Source of the DNA: Flavobacterium sp. 1
Lineage (GTDB): Bacteria; Bacteroidota; Bacteroidia; Flavobacteriales; Flavobacteriaceae
Direction: 5' to 3'
Assembly (NCBI RefSeq): GCF_002797935.1
Contig: NZ_PGER01000001.1
Span: 2,108,001-2,172,000 of the forward strand
DNA: 64,000 nt
The notes under the pieces are model-generated. The model saw only the letters and a program-made list of their open reading frames with translations. It did no database searches and was not told the DNA's origin. The position numbers and the translations under genes were made by a program. Positions 50,970 to 58,621 of this stretch are shown here, in pieces; the stretch's first letter is position 1; the number at the start of each line of letters is the position of its first letter.

Positions 50970-52091
50970 TTAATTCTTTTTAACCTTCTCCGGCGGAGCC
51001 ACAAAATTCGTTTCGCTTTTACCTAAATCTTTCGAAGTTGCTACTGCAATTCCTCTTTGTTCTGCTTTGTTTACCGCACAATAAAAGTGATATACGACTC
51101 CGTTGTGTTTTACGACAAATGATTTATGTGCAAATAAATCGTCGTAAGGCTCTGATGATTTAATTAAATCTTCGCCTTTCCAGTCGGTCCAGTTTTGCAA
51201 ATCATTCGAAACGGCAAAACGGTTAAAAGCGCCCGGTTTCCAAAACGCGCCGAAGTAAAACATCACCCAGGTATCATTGATTCTCTGAATAAAAGCATCA
51301 CCTGTAATTCCTTTATGGTTGTTTAATACCGGATTTTTTCCGAAACGTTTCCAGGTTTTCATATCGTCAGAAACTGCCATTCCAATTCGTTCTGCACCTT
51401 TTTGTGGTTTCAAACTATCACCTCTTGCGTTGTAGTACATAACAAAATTATGTCCAGTCAATTTATCTTTATCACGAATTACACTGTTTTTGTACATCGT
51501 GCTGTTGTCCCACCAGCTTACATCTTTGTCTTTTGGCGTTAAAACCGGGTTTTCCAGTCTTTGAAACTCATGAGGTTTTGTCGGTGATTCTTTCGTATAA
51601 GCCATTCCGATTGACAACACTCCCGCTTCGTATCCTTTACTGTCTCCGCCAAAATAACTCATCCAGTATTTGTCATCGTATTTTTCCCATTCGTAACTTC
51701 CGCCCCAGGTTGGGTCTTGTAGTGAAATATATCCCGCTTTTTGGTTCACATCCCAGTGTTTTTCATTTTCCGAAAAGGACATTACTTTTCCTAAGTGTTT
51801 CCAATGCAATAAATCATCGCTTTCGGCCAGCCAGGTTTCGTAACCTCTTCCGTCATAAATCAAATAGGTCATAAACCATTTTCCGTCTTTTCTGAAAACA
51901 CTCGGGCAGTCCATTTTATAGGAGTTGTCCGTTGGCACCATCACCAATCCGTATTTGTAAGGCGTTTTGATTTCGTTGTAAATCTCCTGCATTACGGCTT
52001 CGTTAATTTCTCTTTTCTTGAATTTGGTGGCACAACTTGCGATTAACAAAGCTGTGATTCCAATTACGAGATATTGTATTCTATTTTTCAT
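50970..52091 (-). CDS. GH43-like five-bladed propeller lipoprotein
   Basis: I place the start at 52091 (MKNRIQYLVIG), seven codons in from an upstream ATG, because it gives a lipobox LIASC (Cys20). The protein has about 373 residues. Blade features are KMDCPSVFRKDGKWFMTYL near residue 54, ISLQDPTWGGSYEWE, and GIAVATSKDLGKS at the end. It is of the GH43/GH117/GH130 propeller type. It sits beside GH2; in gut Bacteroides a GH2 and a GH137 beta-L-arabinofuranosidase propeller are fused, and this pair could be the split form. That is a low-confidence idea. It is in the first operon. Confidence 0.62.
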   Translation of the reverse strand: MKNRIQYLVIGITALLIASCATKFKKREINEAVMQEIYNEIKTPYKYGLVMVPTDNSYKMDCPSVFRKDGKWFMTYLIYDGRGYETWLAESDDLLHWKHLGKVMSFSENEKHWDVNQKAGYISLQDPTWGGSYEWEKYDDKYWMSYFGGDSKGYEAGVLSIGMAYTKESPTKPHEFQRLENPVLTPKDKDVSWWDNSTMYKNSVIRDKDKLTGHNFVMYYNARGDSLKPQKGAERIGMAVSDDMKTWKRFGKNPVLNNHKGITGDAFIQRINDTWVMFYFGAFWKPGAFNRFAVSNDLQNWTDWKGEDLIKSSEPYDDLFAHKSFVVKHNGVVYHFYCAVNKAEQRGIAVATSKDLGKSETNFVAPPEKVKKN

Positions 52092-52114
52092 TTCAAATTT
52101 AATTTGCTTCAATG

Positions 52115-52321
52115 GAACGCGGATTAAACTGATTTTCGTGGATTTTCGCGGATTTTTTTCTTTAATCTATCAACATAAAATCTGCTAAATCTGCGTGCTA
52201 ATTTTTTCTATTTTTTTTCACGCAGATTTAAAAGGATTTTTGCAGATTTTTATTATTTTGAATTATTAAAATCCGTTTTAATCCGCGTCTTTACGAAGTA
52301 AATCCGTGTAATCCGCGTTCA
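52115..52321. repeat. Nested intergenic palindrome (ACGCGGATTA and CACGCAGATT types)
   Basis: GAACGCGGATTA at 52115-52126 pairs perfectly with TAATCCGCGTTC at 52310-52321. Inside, AAATCTGCGTG at 52187-52197 pairs with CACGCAGATTT at 52219-52229. It fills the whole spacer between two propeller genes, and repeats the nested design of 1111-1269 with different outer arms. Confidence 0.85.
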
Positions 52322-52327
52322 ATCTTT

Positions 52328-54007
52328 TTATTTCAATTCTTTCAATCGGGATTCCATTACCTCTTTGTTCAATTTCACTTTTACCATTCCTGTTGGGTGA
52401 AATCTTTTTTTCAGATCGATGGCGTTGTACACGATGGTATAAACGTCATTTTCTTCCGGAATTAAACAGAGTGGCGTTCGCATAATATCCCACCATTTAT
52501 CAACTTTGGTTTCTATGGGCAGATAGTGTGCTTCTCCCCAATTGATTCCGTCTTTCGAAAGTGAATATCCAATCATATTTGGTAAATGATGTCCCCAGCC
52601 TTCAGGACCTCCATCAAAAATAGCGATGTACAAACCGTTTGGCAACTGACTCACAATCGGATTCTCAACAAATTGCGGATGGATTGTTTTTATCGGTTCC
52701 AAACCTTTGTTTAAGCGTTTCCACGGACCTTCGAGACTATTTGATTCTGCCAATGCCACAAACCAGCCTTTCCCTGATTTCCTCGGATAATCTGCCCAGG
52801 AAGCAAATGGATAGGCTCCGCTGTAAAATCCGAAATATTTATCTCCAACTTTATACGGAAAAAAAGAAGCTACTCCCTGACGTCCTTCCCAAGGCTGAGA
52901 ATCCAAACCCGGTTCCATAATGATGCCCATATCTTTGTACGGTCCGCCAATTCCATTGATACCTTCGACAATGGATTCACAACGCCAGATTCTTCCGAAA
53001 GAGTGATTCGGTTCTATTTCTTTGTGAACGGTGTAGGCTAAATAATAGCCGTACCATTTGTTTGCTTTTTCATTAAAAACCGGCATATACGACCAAATTG
53101 CCGAACGTCGGTCGTTCATCGGATTATCGTCTTCGGTAACGGCATAAACACCGCTGGCCTGATAAATCGTTGATTCTCTTTTCCAGTGAATGGCATCTTT
53201 ACTCGTCCAATGTCCGATTTTAGTTTTGACACGATCGTAATAATAGTCGACTCCTTTTTCACCTGCTCTTTCGGTTGGAAACATATGATAAGTATCGTCT
53301 ACTTTCACTACTCTTCCACCTTCAAAACCTCCCTGAATATCTTCGGTTCCGGGCATTCCTTCGTCAATCACGGCTTTGTTTTCTCCGCCTATGATTTCGA
53401 AAAGCGGTTTCTCATCTGAGAATCCTTCAACTATATATGTTGGATTCCATAGTTTTCCGTCCGGGAGTTCTGCATTTTTGAATTCCAGTTTTTGAGAAGC
53501 TTTTACCACTCCTAAAATGGCGAATAATCCTTTTCCCGGATTAATGGTTTGTGTTCCATTTGGATACGCAATCGCATAAACATTTACTGGCGCTAAACCG
53601 GTAACCGTAACTCCGTTTTTAAGAATCAGAGTGCCGTTTTCTATTGCATTTGATTGGAGGTATTCTTTGTTATTAGCTTCCTGAAATACGCCAATTAAAA
53701 CCTGAACCGGTTCTTTGAATTTTAGTTTTAAAGGTGCATTTGTTCCGTTTTTATATGTTGATAAAGGAAGTTCAACTCCTGTTAATCCTTGCAATTCGGG
53801 AACAAGTCGAACAATATTGTGTTTGCTCCCCGAAAATACGTGAGCATATTGAGTTGTTTTGAATGTTTTGTAATTCGAATTTACAACTTCAAAAGAAGCT
53901 GATTGCCAAGCCGAATTTTTTACGGCATCCATTTTTTGGCCTTGACCCGAAAACTGAAAGACCAAAATCAACAATAAACCTAATATGTATTTATTTTTTT
54001 GTATCAT
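52328..54007 (-). CDS. Secreted two-domain propeller glycosidase-like protein
   Basis: This 559-residue protein has a signal peptide (ending SGQGQ). Residues 25-175 form a beta-sandwich-like N-terminal domain (FKTTQYAHVFSGSKHNIVRL). A five-bladed propeller follows from about residue 215, with GGFEGGRVVKVDDTYHMFPTE, GHWTSKDAIHWKRES, RRSAIWSYMPVFNEKANKWYG, and a late DKWWDIMRTPL strand. It is GH43-like in fold, but I cannot assign the family. Its start overlaps the stop of the upstream GH78-type gene by 17 bp, so the two are translationally coupled. Together with the 373-residue propeller next door it is one of several unassigned propellers. Confidence 0.55.
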   Translation of the reverse strand: MIQKNKYILGLLLILVFQFSGQGQKMDAVKNSAWQSASFEVVNSNYKTFKTTQYAHVFSGSKHNIVRLVPELQGLTGVELPLSTYKNGTNAPLKLKFKEPVQVLIGVFQEANNKEYLQSNAIENGTLILKNGVTVTGLAPVNVYAIAYPNGTQTINPGKGLFAILGVVKASQKLEFKNAELPDGKLWNPTYIVEGFSDEKPLFEIIGGENKAVIDEGMPGTEDIQGGFEGGRVVKVDDTYHMFPTERAGEKGVDYYYDRVKTKIGHWTSKDAIHWKRESTIYQASGVYAVTEDDNPMNDRRSAIWSYMPVFNEKANKWYGYYLAYTVHKEIEPNHSFGRIWRCESIVEGINGIGGPYKDMGIIMEPGLDSQPWEGRQGVASFFPYKVGDKYFGFYSGAYPFASWADYPRKSGKGWFVALAESNSLEGPWKRLNKGLEPIKTIHPQFVENPIVSQLPNGLYIAIFDGGPEGWGHHLPNMIGYSLSKDGINWGEAHYLPIETKVDKWWDIMRTPLCLIPEENDVYTIVYNAIDLKKRFHPTGMVKVKLNKEVMESRLKELK

Positions 54008-56195
54008 TTTTTAAAGCTTTATAGCTGATTTGATAATCCACATTCGGTTGGACCGTCAATTGGTATTTATTTTTGGCCAATTCCGTAATCGTTCCCGAAT
54101 TGGTTTTAGGCTTACTTTGACTTTCGAAAACCAATTTCCCTTCGCCTTCGGATGCTTTTACTTTAATTTCTTTGGTACTGCAATATACGCTTACTTCTCC
54201 TTTTGGCGTTGGCACTTTTCCTTCCATCCATTCCAAACCACCAAGATTTGGTTTGATTTCATATTCGGAATAACCCGGTTTCAAAGGTTTTACTCCTAAA
54301 TAATATTTTCCCAACAAATAAATCGGGCTCGCACCCCAAGCGTGACAAAGACTTTTCCCAAATTCTCTTCCGTACATCGCCAAATGTTCTGCTCCTTTTT
54401 TATTCGGATTGTATTCTTCCCAAAATGTTGTAGCACCCAAATTCAGCATTCCGCCCCAATAGTCTTTCATTTGTTTCAACACATAACCCTGTTCACCCAT
54501 CGCACACAAGGATTCCAACTCGTAGAAACGCATATAAGGCGTGGTGATTTTTTGAATTTTATCATTCAACAACACCGAAGATTTAACCTGTTGTTTTTGT
54601 GCTTCGCTAAAATAATCAAAGAAAATGGCAAACATATTGGCATAACGTGTTACGTTTTCGGTTTGTTTTCCATCGACAAAACTGTGTACCAAAGCTCCTT
54701 TTTCGGGATTCCAATATTTGTCGAAAATCTTGGTTTTCATTTGAGCACCCAAATCTTTGTATTTAACCGAACCCGCATCGTCACCCGCAATTTTGGCACA
54801 AGTCGTCATCGCTTCAAGGCTTCGAGCCAATAATAATTGTTCGAAACTTACTTCGCCTTTTTTGCTCAAACCATCTGCCCAATCGATAAAAATCCAATCG
54901 CCCGACATTCCCTGCATCATTCCGTTTTCATTTCTTCGCGATAGGCAATATTCCATCAAGGATTGCATTCTTGGATAAAATTGTTTGATAAAAGTGGTGT
55001 CGCCCGTGTATTGGTAATAGTCGTAAATCCCCAAGAACCAATAAAAAGTATAATCCATAATGGTATTGATGTGCGCCGTAACCGGGTCTTTTCCTCTCAA
55101 AGCCAATAAGGTTCTTTCGACAGTCGGCGAATCATTCGTCAAATAATAATTCATCAAATAACTTTGGTACGCATCACCCGACCAAACCCAACGGTCTCTT
55201 TTGATTCCGTCGATAAAAAACTCTCTCGTATTCAGATGAAACGTGTATTTCGCCACATCATAAATTTCATTGATTTGATTGTCCGAACATCGGAAACCGC
55301 CTTGGTCTTTGACATCGGCATATTCGTATAACATATTTACGGAACCAATAGTCACTCCCGAAGAAGGTACAATCTGCACATAACGGAACGCTTTGGAAAG
55401 TGCCATCGTTTGGTCCTTTGGCGAAGCATTATCCACTTCGATGTAATCCAAAGTCATACAATTGTCTTTGGAAAGTGCTTCTTCTTTGGACTCTCCGTAA
55501 TAAATATTTACCGTTCCTTTGCCTTGCAATGCATTCAATTTGATGAAACCAAAAGTCTCTTTGCCAAAATCATACAAACTCCCATCATCTGATTTCACGA
55601 CACTTACCGCATCCATTTTTTTGACTGGCAAGGCAAATTTGGACGGTGAATTATTGGCATCGTTCAAATTCCAAGAACCTGCCAACAGCCAAGTCGTTCC
55701 TGATTGGTCTGAGGTTTTACCTGTTTCGTCAATCCATTCCTTATCTTCAAATGTAACTAGCCAAGTATTGTCCGATTTAACGGTTTTTCCATTAATGAAA
55801 ATCGCAGGAACCGAAACCTGATTATAGACTTTTAAACTCAATTTGTGCTTTCCGGCAGGCATTGTAAATTTCTTTGGAAAACCAAATAAAGCCTGACCGT
55901 CAATTTTAATATTATAAGTTCCTTCGACCGCAATGGCTACTTCTTCTGGACTTGTCAAATTAAAATCTTTATGAAAATCAATCAAATTATAAAAGGTGTC
56001 CATTTTCCAAAAAACAGGAAAAAAGGAACCTCTATCAGTTCGACGGTTTTGCATTTGATTCGCCAAATTGATTTCGAAATCACCGGGATACCAAATCCAA
56101 GTCGCAGGCTTATTTTCCTGAGCATTCATAAAAGAAGAAGAAAACAAAACAATAAAAACAACTAATTTTTTAAAATTCAGAAAACGATTTCGCAT
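53991..56195 (-). CDS. GH78-type alpha-L-rhamnosidase, third copy
   Basis: I place the start at 56195 (MRNRFLNFKKLVVFIVLF...NAQ); an ATG at 56213 lies directly next to the promoter octamer. The protein, about 734 residues, is shorter than the other two. It begins with ATWIWYPGDFEINLANQ, a rhamnosidase N-terminal domain, then a sandwich, and an (alpha/alpha)6 barrel with FIDGIKRDRWVWSGD near residue 330. This is the equivalent of the DCPQRNE hallmark but belongs to the subgroup with a changed sequence. The C-terminal sandwich ends in DYQISYKALK. It heads the first operon and is preceded by the regulon operator. The promoter and first codons were copied to 58065-58235. Confidence 0.85.
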   Translation of the reverse strand: MRNRFLNFKKLVVFIVLFSSSFMNAQENKPATWIWYPGDFEINLANQMQNRRTDRGSFFPVFWKMDTFYNLIDFHKDFNLTSPEEVAIAVEGTYNIKIDGQALFGFPKKFTMPAGKHKLSLKVYNQVSVPAIFINGKTVKSDNTWLVTFEDKEWIDETGKTSDQSGTTWLLAGSWNLNDANNSPSKFALPVKKMDAVSVVKSDDGSLYDFGKETFGFIKLNALQGKGTVNIYYGESKEEALSKDNCMTLDYIEVDNASPKDQTMALSKAFRYVQIVPSSGVTIGSVNMLYEYADVKDQGGFRCSDNQINEIYDVAKYTFHLNTREFFIDGIKRDRWVWSGDAYQSYLMNYYLTNDSPTVERTLLALRGKDPVTAHINTIMDYTFYWFLGIYDYYQYTGDTTFIKQFYPRMQSLMEYCLSRRNENGMMQGMSGDWIFIDWADGLSKKGEVSFEQLLLARSLEAMTTCAKIAGDDAGSVKYKDLGAQMKTKIFDKYWNPEKGALVHSFVDGKQTENVTRYANMFAIFFDYFSEAQKQQVKSSVLLNDKIQKITTPYMRFYELESLCAMGEQGYVLKQMKDYWGGMLNLGATTFWEEYNPNKKGAEHLAMYGREFGKSLCHAWGASPIYLLGKYYLGVKPLKPGYSEYEIKPNLGGLEWMEGKVPTPKGEVSVYCSTKEIKVKASEGEGKLVFESQSKPKTNSGTITELAKNKYQLTVQPNVDYQISYKALKNDTKK

Positions 56196-56213
56196 AAAAA
56201 TATATTTTGGCAA

Positions 56214-56274
56214 TAAAGATAAGTGTTGTTTTTACATTTTACATCCTGTACTATCCTGTACTATGCTGAAATAA
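56214..56274 (-). promoter_or_regulatory. Promoter of the GH78-led operon, with a duplicated half operator
   Basis: The coding strand carries TTCAGCATAGTACAGG (56270-56255), then a second ATAGTACAGG (56254-56245). The -7-like TATCTTTA (56221-56214) stands 23 bp after the second copy and 33 bp after the full one. The extra 10 bp is one DNA helical turn. The copy at 58175-58225 lacks it. The ATG at 56195 would leave a leader of only about 15 nt. Confidence 0.72.
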
Positions 56275-56303
56275 AAAAATGCTCCCGATTTTGGGAGCAT
56301 TTT
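56273..56303 (-). terminator. Intrinsic terminator of the PL9 gene
   Basis: AAAATGCTCCC at 56276-56286 pairs with GGGAGCATTTT at 56293-56303 around a 6-nt loop. In the minus-strand direction seven T follow. It lies 67 bp beyond the PL9 stop codon and touches the operator of the next operon, so it insulates that promoter from PL9 transcripts. A half copy of the stem is present at 58228-58235. Confidence 0.82.
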
Positions 56304-56369
56304 GAGTTTTATTAATAGCTATGAATTCACAAATTGTTTTTAAAAATCATTTTGTTCCTAATATTATCT

Positions 56370-57884
56370 CTAAACTTTAATAATATGTTTAATAATTTTA
56401 TTTGTAGAATTTGTTACAGTAAGGATATATTCTCCTGATGGAAGATTTTCTAAATTTAACAGGAGTGTTTGTTCATTTGCAGTTTTAGCAGTAATTAATT
56501 TACCTGACAAATCAAATAATTGAATTACAGCTCCTTTTGCCATTTCATTATCTAATTCTATTGTAAGGATATTTTTTACCGGATTCGGATAGTAATTTAA
56601 TATACTACCAGAGTTCAAATCTTCTATAGTATCCGAAGATATCTCAGTATTTATTTTTTTACTGGTTGTATAGTTACTTTCTGAATAACCTAAATCAGGA
56701 TTACTGCCAGAATAAGAAAGACCTACATTAGTTCCTTTGTCTATCAAATCGCTTCCCTGAACCAATTTAAAAGGCAAATTACCCGGAAGGTCACCATTTG
56801 ACTGTCTTTCGCCAATAGCAAGTGAAGTATTGGTACTTGTAAAATCGGAGAAATTTACAGTGACACTTAAATTCCACGAATTGTTTTGCTCCGTGGCGTT
56901 TGATATGGATATGGTTCCGGATAATGAAATATTATTTTTGAAAATATGTTTTTTTCCGGATTGTACCGGATTACCAAAGCCAAAATTTATATTATTCCCA
57001 TATCCTGTACAATTGTATACCGTTATGCTTCCGGTATTGTTATTCTGATCGAATCCTTTTTTTGGGTGACCTATAGCAACACATCTGGTCAGTACATTGT
57101 CTGCCGGAACTGAATTTCCTCCCACTTTAAAACCATTTCCGTTTCCTGTAAATCCTCCATAATTCCATACATCTACTCCATTTCTGATAGCCCAGCAATT
57201 TTCAAAAGTTACCTTTTGTGTACTATCGAAGCAATCGTATCCGTCATCTGAATTTTCCCATGCACGGCAGTTGATGAATTTATTTCCGGGACCTTGTGTT
57301 TGTTTTGGGCCAAAACCATCAGCCATACTTCCCTTTTTTTTAGGATCATAATTCCTGTAAGCATCGCAGTTCTTTACCGTTGTATTAGAACCTCCTTTGT
57401 TAATTTCTAAACCAGTATTACGATTGTTATAAAAAGCACAATTTTCAAAAGTAGTATTGGCGCCTGTTACATAAGCTCCTTGATATCCGGCTCTTGTAAT
57501 GGCAATTCCTTTAAAACTCCAGTAAGAACCTGTAATACTAAAACCGAATGAATCTTGTACCCATTCCTGATCCGGAAACGAAAAATCTATTATGGCCTTT
57601 CCGTTATCTACACATTCCACCTTAATAGGACTTGCGGAAGTTCCTGATTTTGTGAATGAAATAGTGTTTTTAGCACCGGCACTATACGCAATTGTATAGG
57701 TTCCGGCTTGTAATAAAATGACATCTCCGGCAACTGCTTTGCCAACAGCGGTTTTAAAATTCATTGCGTTAGAGAAACTTGAACCTGAATTGGAAGCATT
57801 TCCAGTTGGTGTCACGTAATAGGTCGCTGCTGAAACTGATCCCGAAACTAAAAGTGACAGCATAAAAATGTAGATTTTTTTCAT
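56370..57884 (-). CDS. PL9 pectate lyase with type IX secretion signal
   Basis: The start at 57884 (MKKIYIFMLSLLVSG) gives a good signal peptide; an ATG at 57908 would add 8 residues. The protein, about 504 residues, is a right-handed beta-helix. Asp189, Asp213, Asp214, Asp217 and Lys253 have the same spacing (24, 1, 3 and 36) as the calcium ligands and catalytic lysine recalled for Dickeya Pel9A. This supports PL9 strongly. The last 75 residues are a type A sorting domain (NYYPNPVKN, GKLIT, GEYILTV, IIKHIIKV), so it is exported by the T9SS and probably anchored or released at the surface. It cuts polygalacturonate by beta-elimination. It lies between two copies of the GH78 promoter. Confidence 0.92.
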   Translation of the reverse strand: MKKIYIFMLSLLVSGSVSAATYYVTPTGNASNSGSSFSNAMNFKTAVGKAVAGDVILLQAGTYTIAYSAGAKNTISFTKSGTSASPIKVECVDNGKAIIDFSFPDQEWVQDSFGFSITGSYWSFKGIAITRAGYQGAYVTGANTTFENCAFYNNRNTGLEINKGGSNTTVKNCDAYRNYDPKKKGSMADGFGPKQTQGPGNKFINCRAWENSDDGYDCFDSTQKVTFENCWAIRNGVDVWNYGGFTGNGNGFKVGGNSVPADNVLTRCVAIGHPKKGFDQNNNTGSITVYNCTGYGNNINFGFGNPVQSGKKHIFKNNISLSGTISISNATEQNNSWNLSVTVNFSDFTSTNTSLAIGERQSNGDLPGNLPFKLVQGSDLIDKGTNVGLSYSGSNPDLGYSESNYTTSKKINTEISSDTIEDLNSGSILNYYPNPVKNILTIELDNEMAKGAVIQLFDLSGKLITAKTANEQTLLLNLENLPSGEYILTVTNSTNKIIKHIIKV

Positions 57885-57946
57885 AAGTTGTGTTTTTTTG
57901 AGTGACACAAGATACCTATGGTTTTTTATAAAAATATTGAATTAAT

Positions 57947-58174
57947 TCAATGGTTTTTGTAAAAAATGATTTTGATTGGAAAATTATGAAAACAATAAGA
58001 ATAGGATTTTAGCGATAAATTTGAATTGTTTGTGGGTACGAGTTTGAAGTTCGCACGAGCTAGAGCAGGCTTATTTTCCTGAGTAAATAGAAATGAAGAA
58101 GAAAATAAAATTATAAAAACAAATAATTTTTTAAAATTTAAAAATCGATTTCGCATAAAAATATATTTCAGCAA
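57947..58174 (-). pseudogene. Duplicated 5' fragment of the GH78-type gene
   Basis: The frame starts MLKYIFMRNRFLNFKKLFVF, nearly identical to the beginning of the gene at 53991-56195 (MPKYIFMRNRFLNFKKLVVF), up to ENKPA. It then diverges into unrelated sequence (LARANFKLVPTNNSN). The DNA homology extends from 58065 to 58235 and matches 56104-56284 without gaps, except for one 10-bp tandem repeat there. It is therefore a truncated copy, not a working enzyme. It might still be translated as a short leader. Confidence 0.8.
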
Positions 58175-58225
58175 TAAAGATAAGTGTTGTTTTTACTTTT
58201 TACGCCCTGTACTATGCTGAAATGA
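58175..58225 (-). promoter_or_regulatory. Second copy of the GH78 promoter, now upstream of PL9
   Basis: The operator TTCAGCATAGTACAGG (58221-58206) stands exactly 23 bp upstream of TATCTTTA (58182-58175), as at 56245. It is followed by the truncated GH78 fragment and then, about 290 bp on, the PL9 start codon. I infer that it drives PL9. No separate promoter was recognised between the fragment and PL9. Confidence 0.7.
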
Positions 58226-58235
58226 AAAAATGCTC

Positions 58236-58621
58236 ACAGAATTTATTTTTAAGTTGACATTTTAATACAAATAAAACAATGTAAAAATTATATTTCTTAA
58301 GCAAAAAATCTGACACTTATATATTTAATAAATACAACCATAAAATATAAAAAAATTATCTTTGATTTTTTAAAATACACTTACATCCGATTATATAATC
58401 TTTTTATAAATACCTGCCAAAGGAATATTGACACTTTGTTTTAATTAAGTTAGGAAATTTAAAAAATTTATGTCAAATAACTTAGTTTATTTATAGAAAG
58501 GCTTTTGTAAATAGTCCGGCGTAATAAGATAAAAAAGGGATTGAAAATTAAGATAACCTTTTAATAATACAACATTGCAGCAATGCTTGTAAAAATTTAT
58601 ACTGGAAATAATTAAAATTAC
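58236..58621. other. A+T-rich spacer between divergent units
   Basis: This spacer separates the PL9 promoter from the plus-strand surface-protein gene. It is very A+T-rich and contains no gene. TATCTTTG at 58357-58364 on the plus strand matches the TAnnTTTG -7 consensus, but it is 258 bp from the start codon and has no TTTG at the -33 spacing. No recognisable operator copy is present on the plus strand. Confidence 0.4.

Noticed and set aside
57947..58174. A 75-codon frame considered as a separate small gene
   Set aside because: Its first third is a copy of the GH78-type gene start and the rest is unrelated read-through, so it is called a duplicated fragment.
58357..58364. TATCTTTG considered as the promoter of the FG-GAP gene
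   Set aside because: It matches the -7 consensus but is 258 bp from the start codon and has no -33 partner, so it is only mentioned in the spacer entry.
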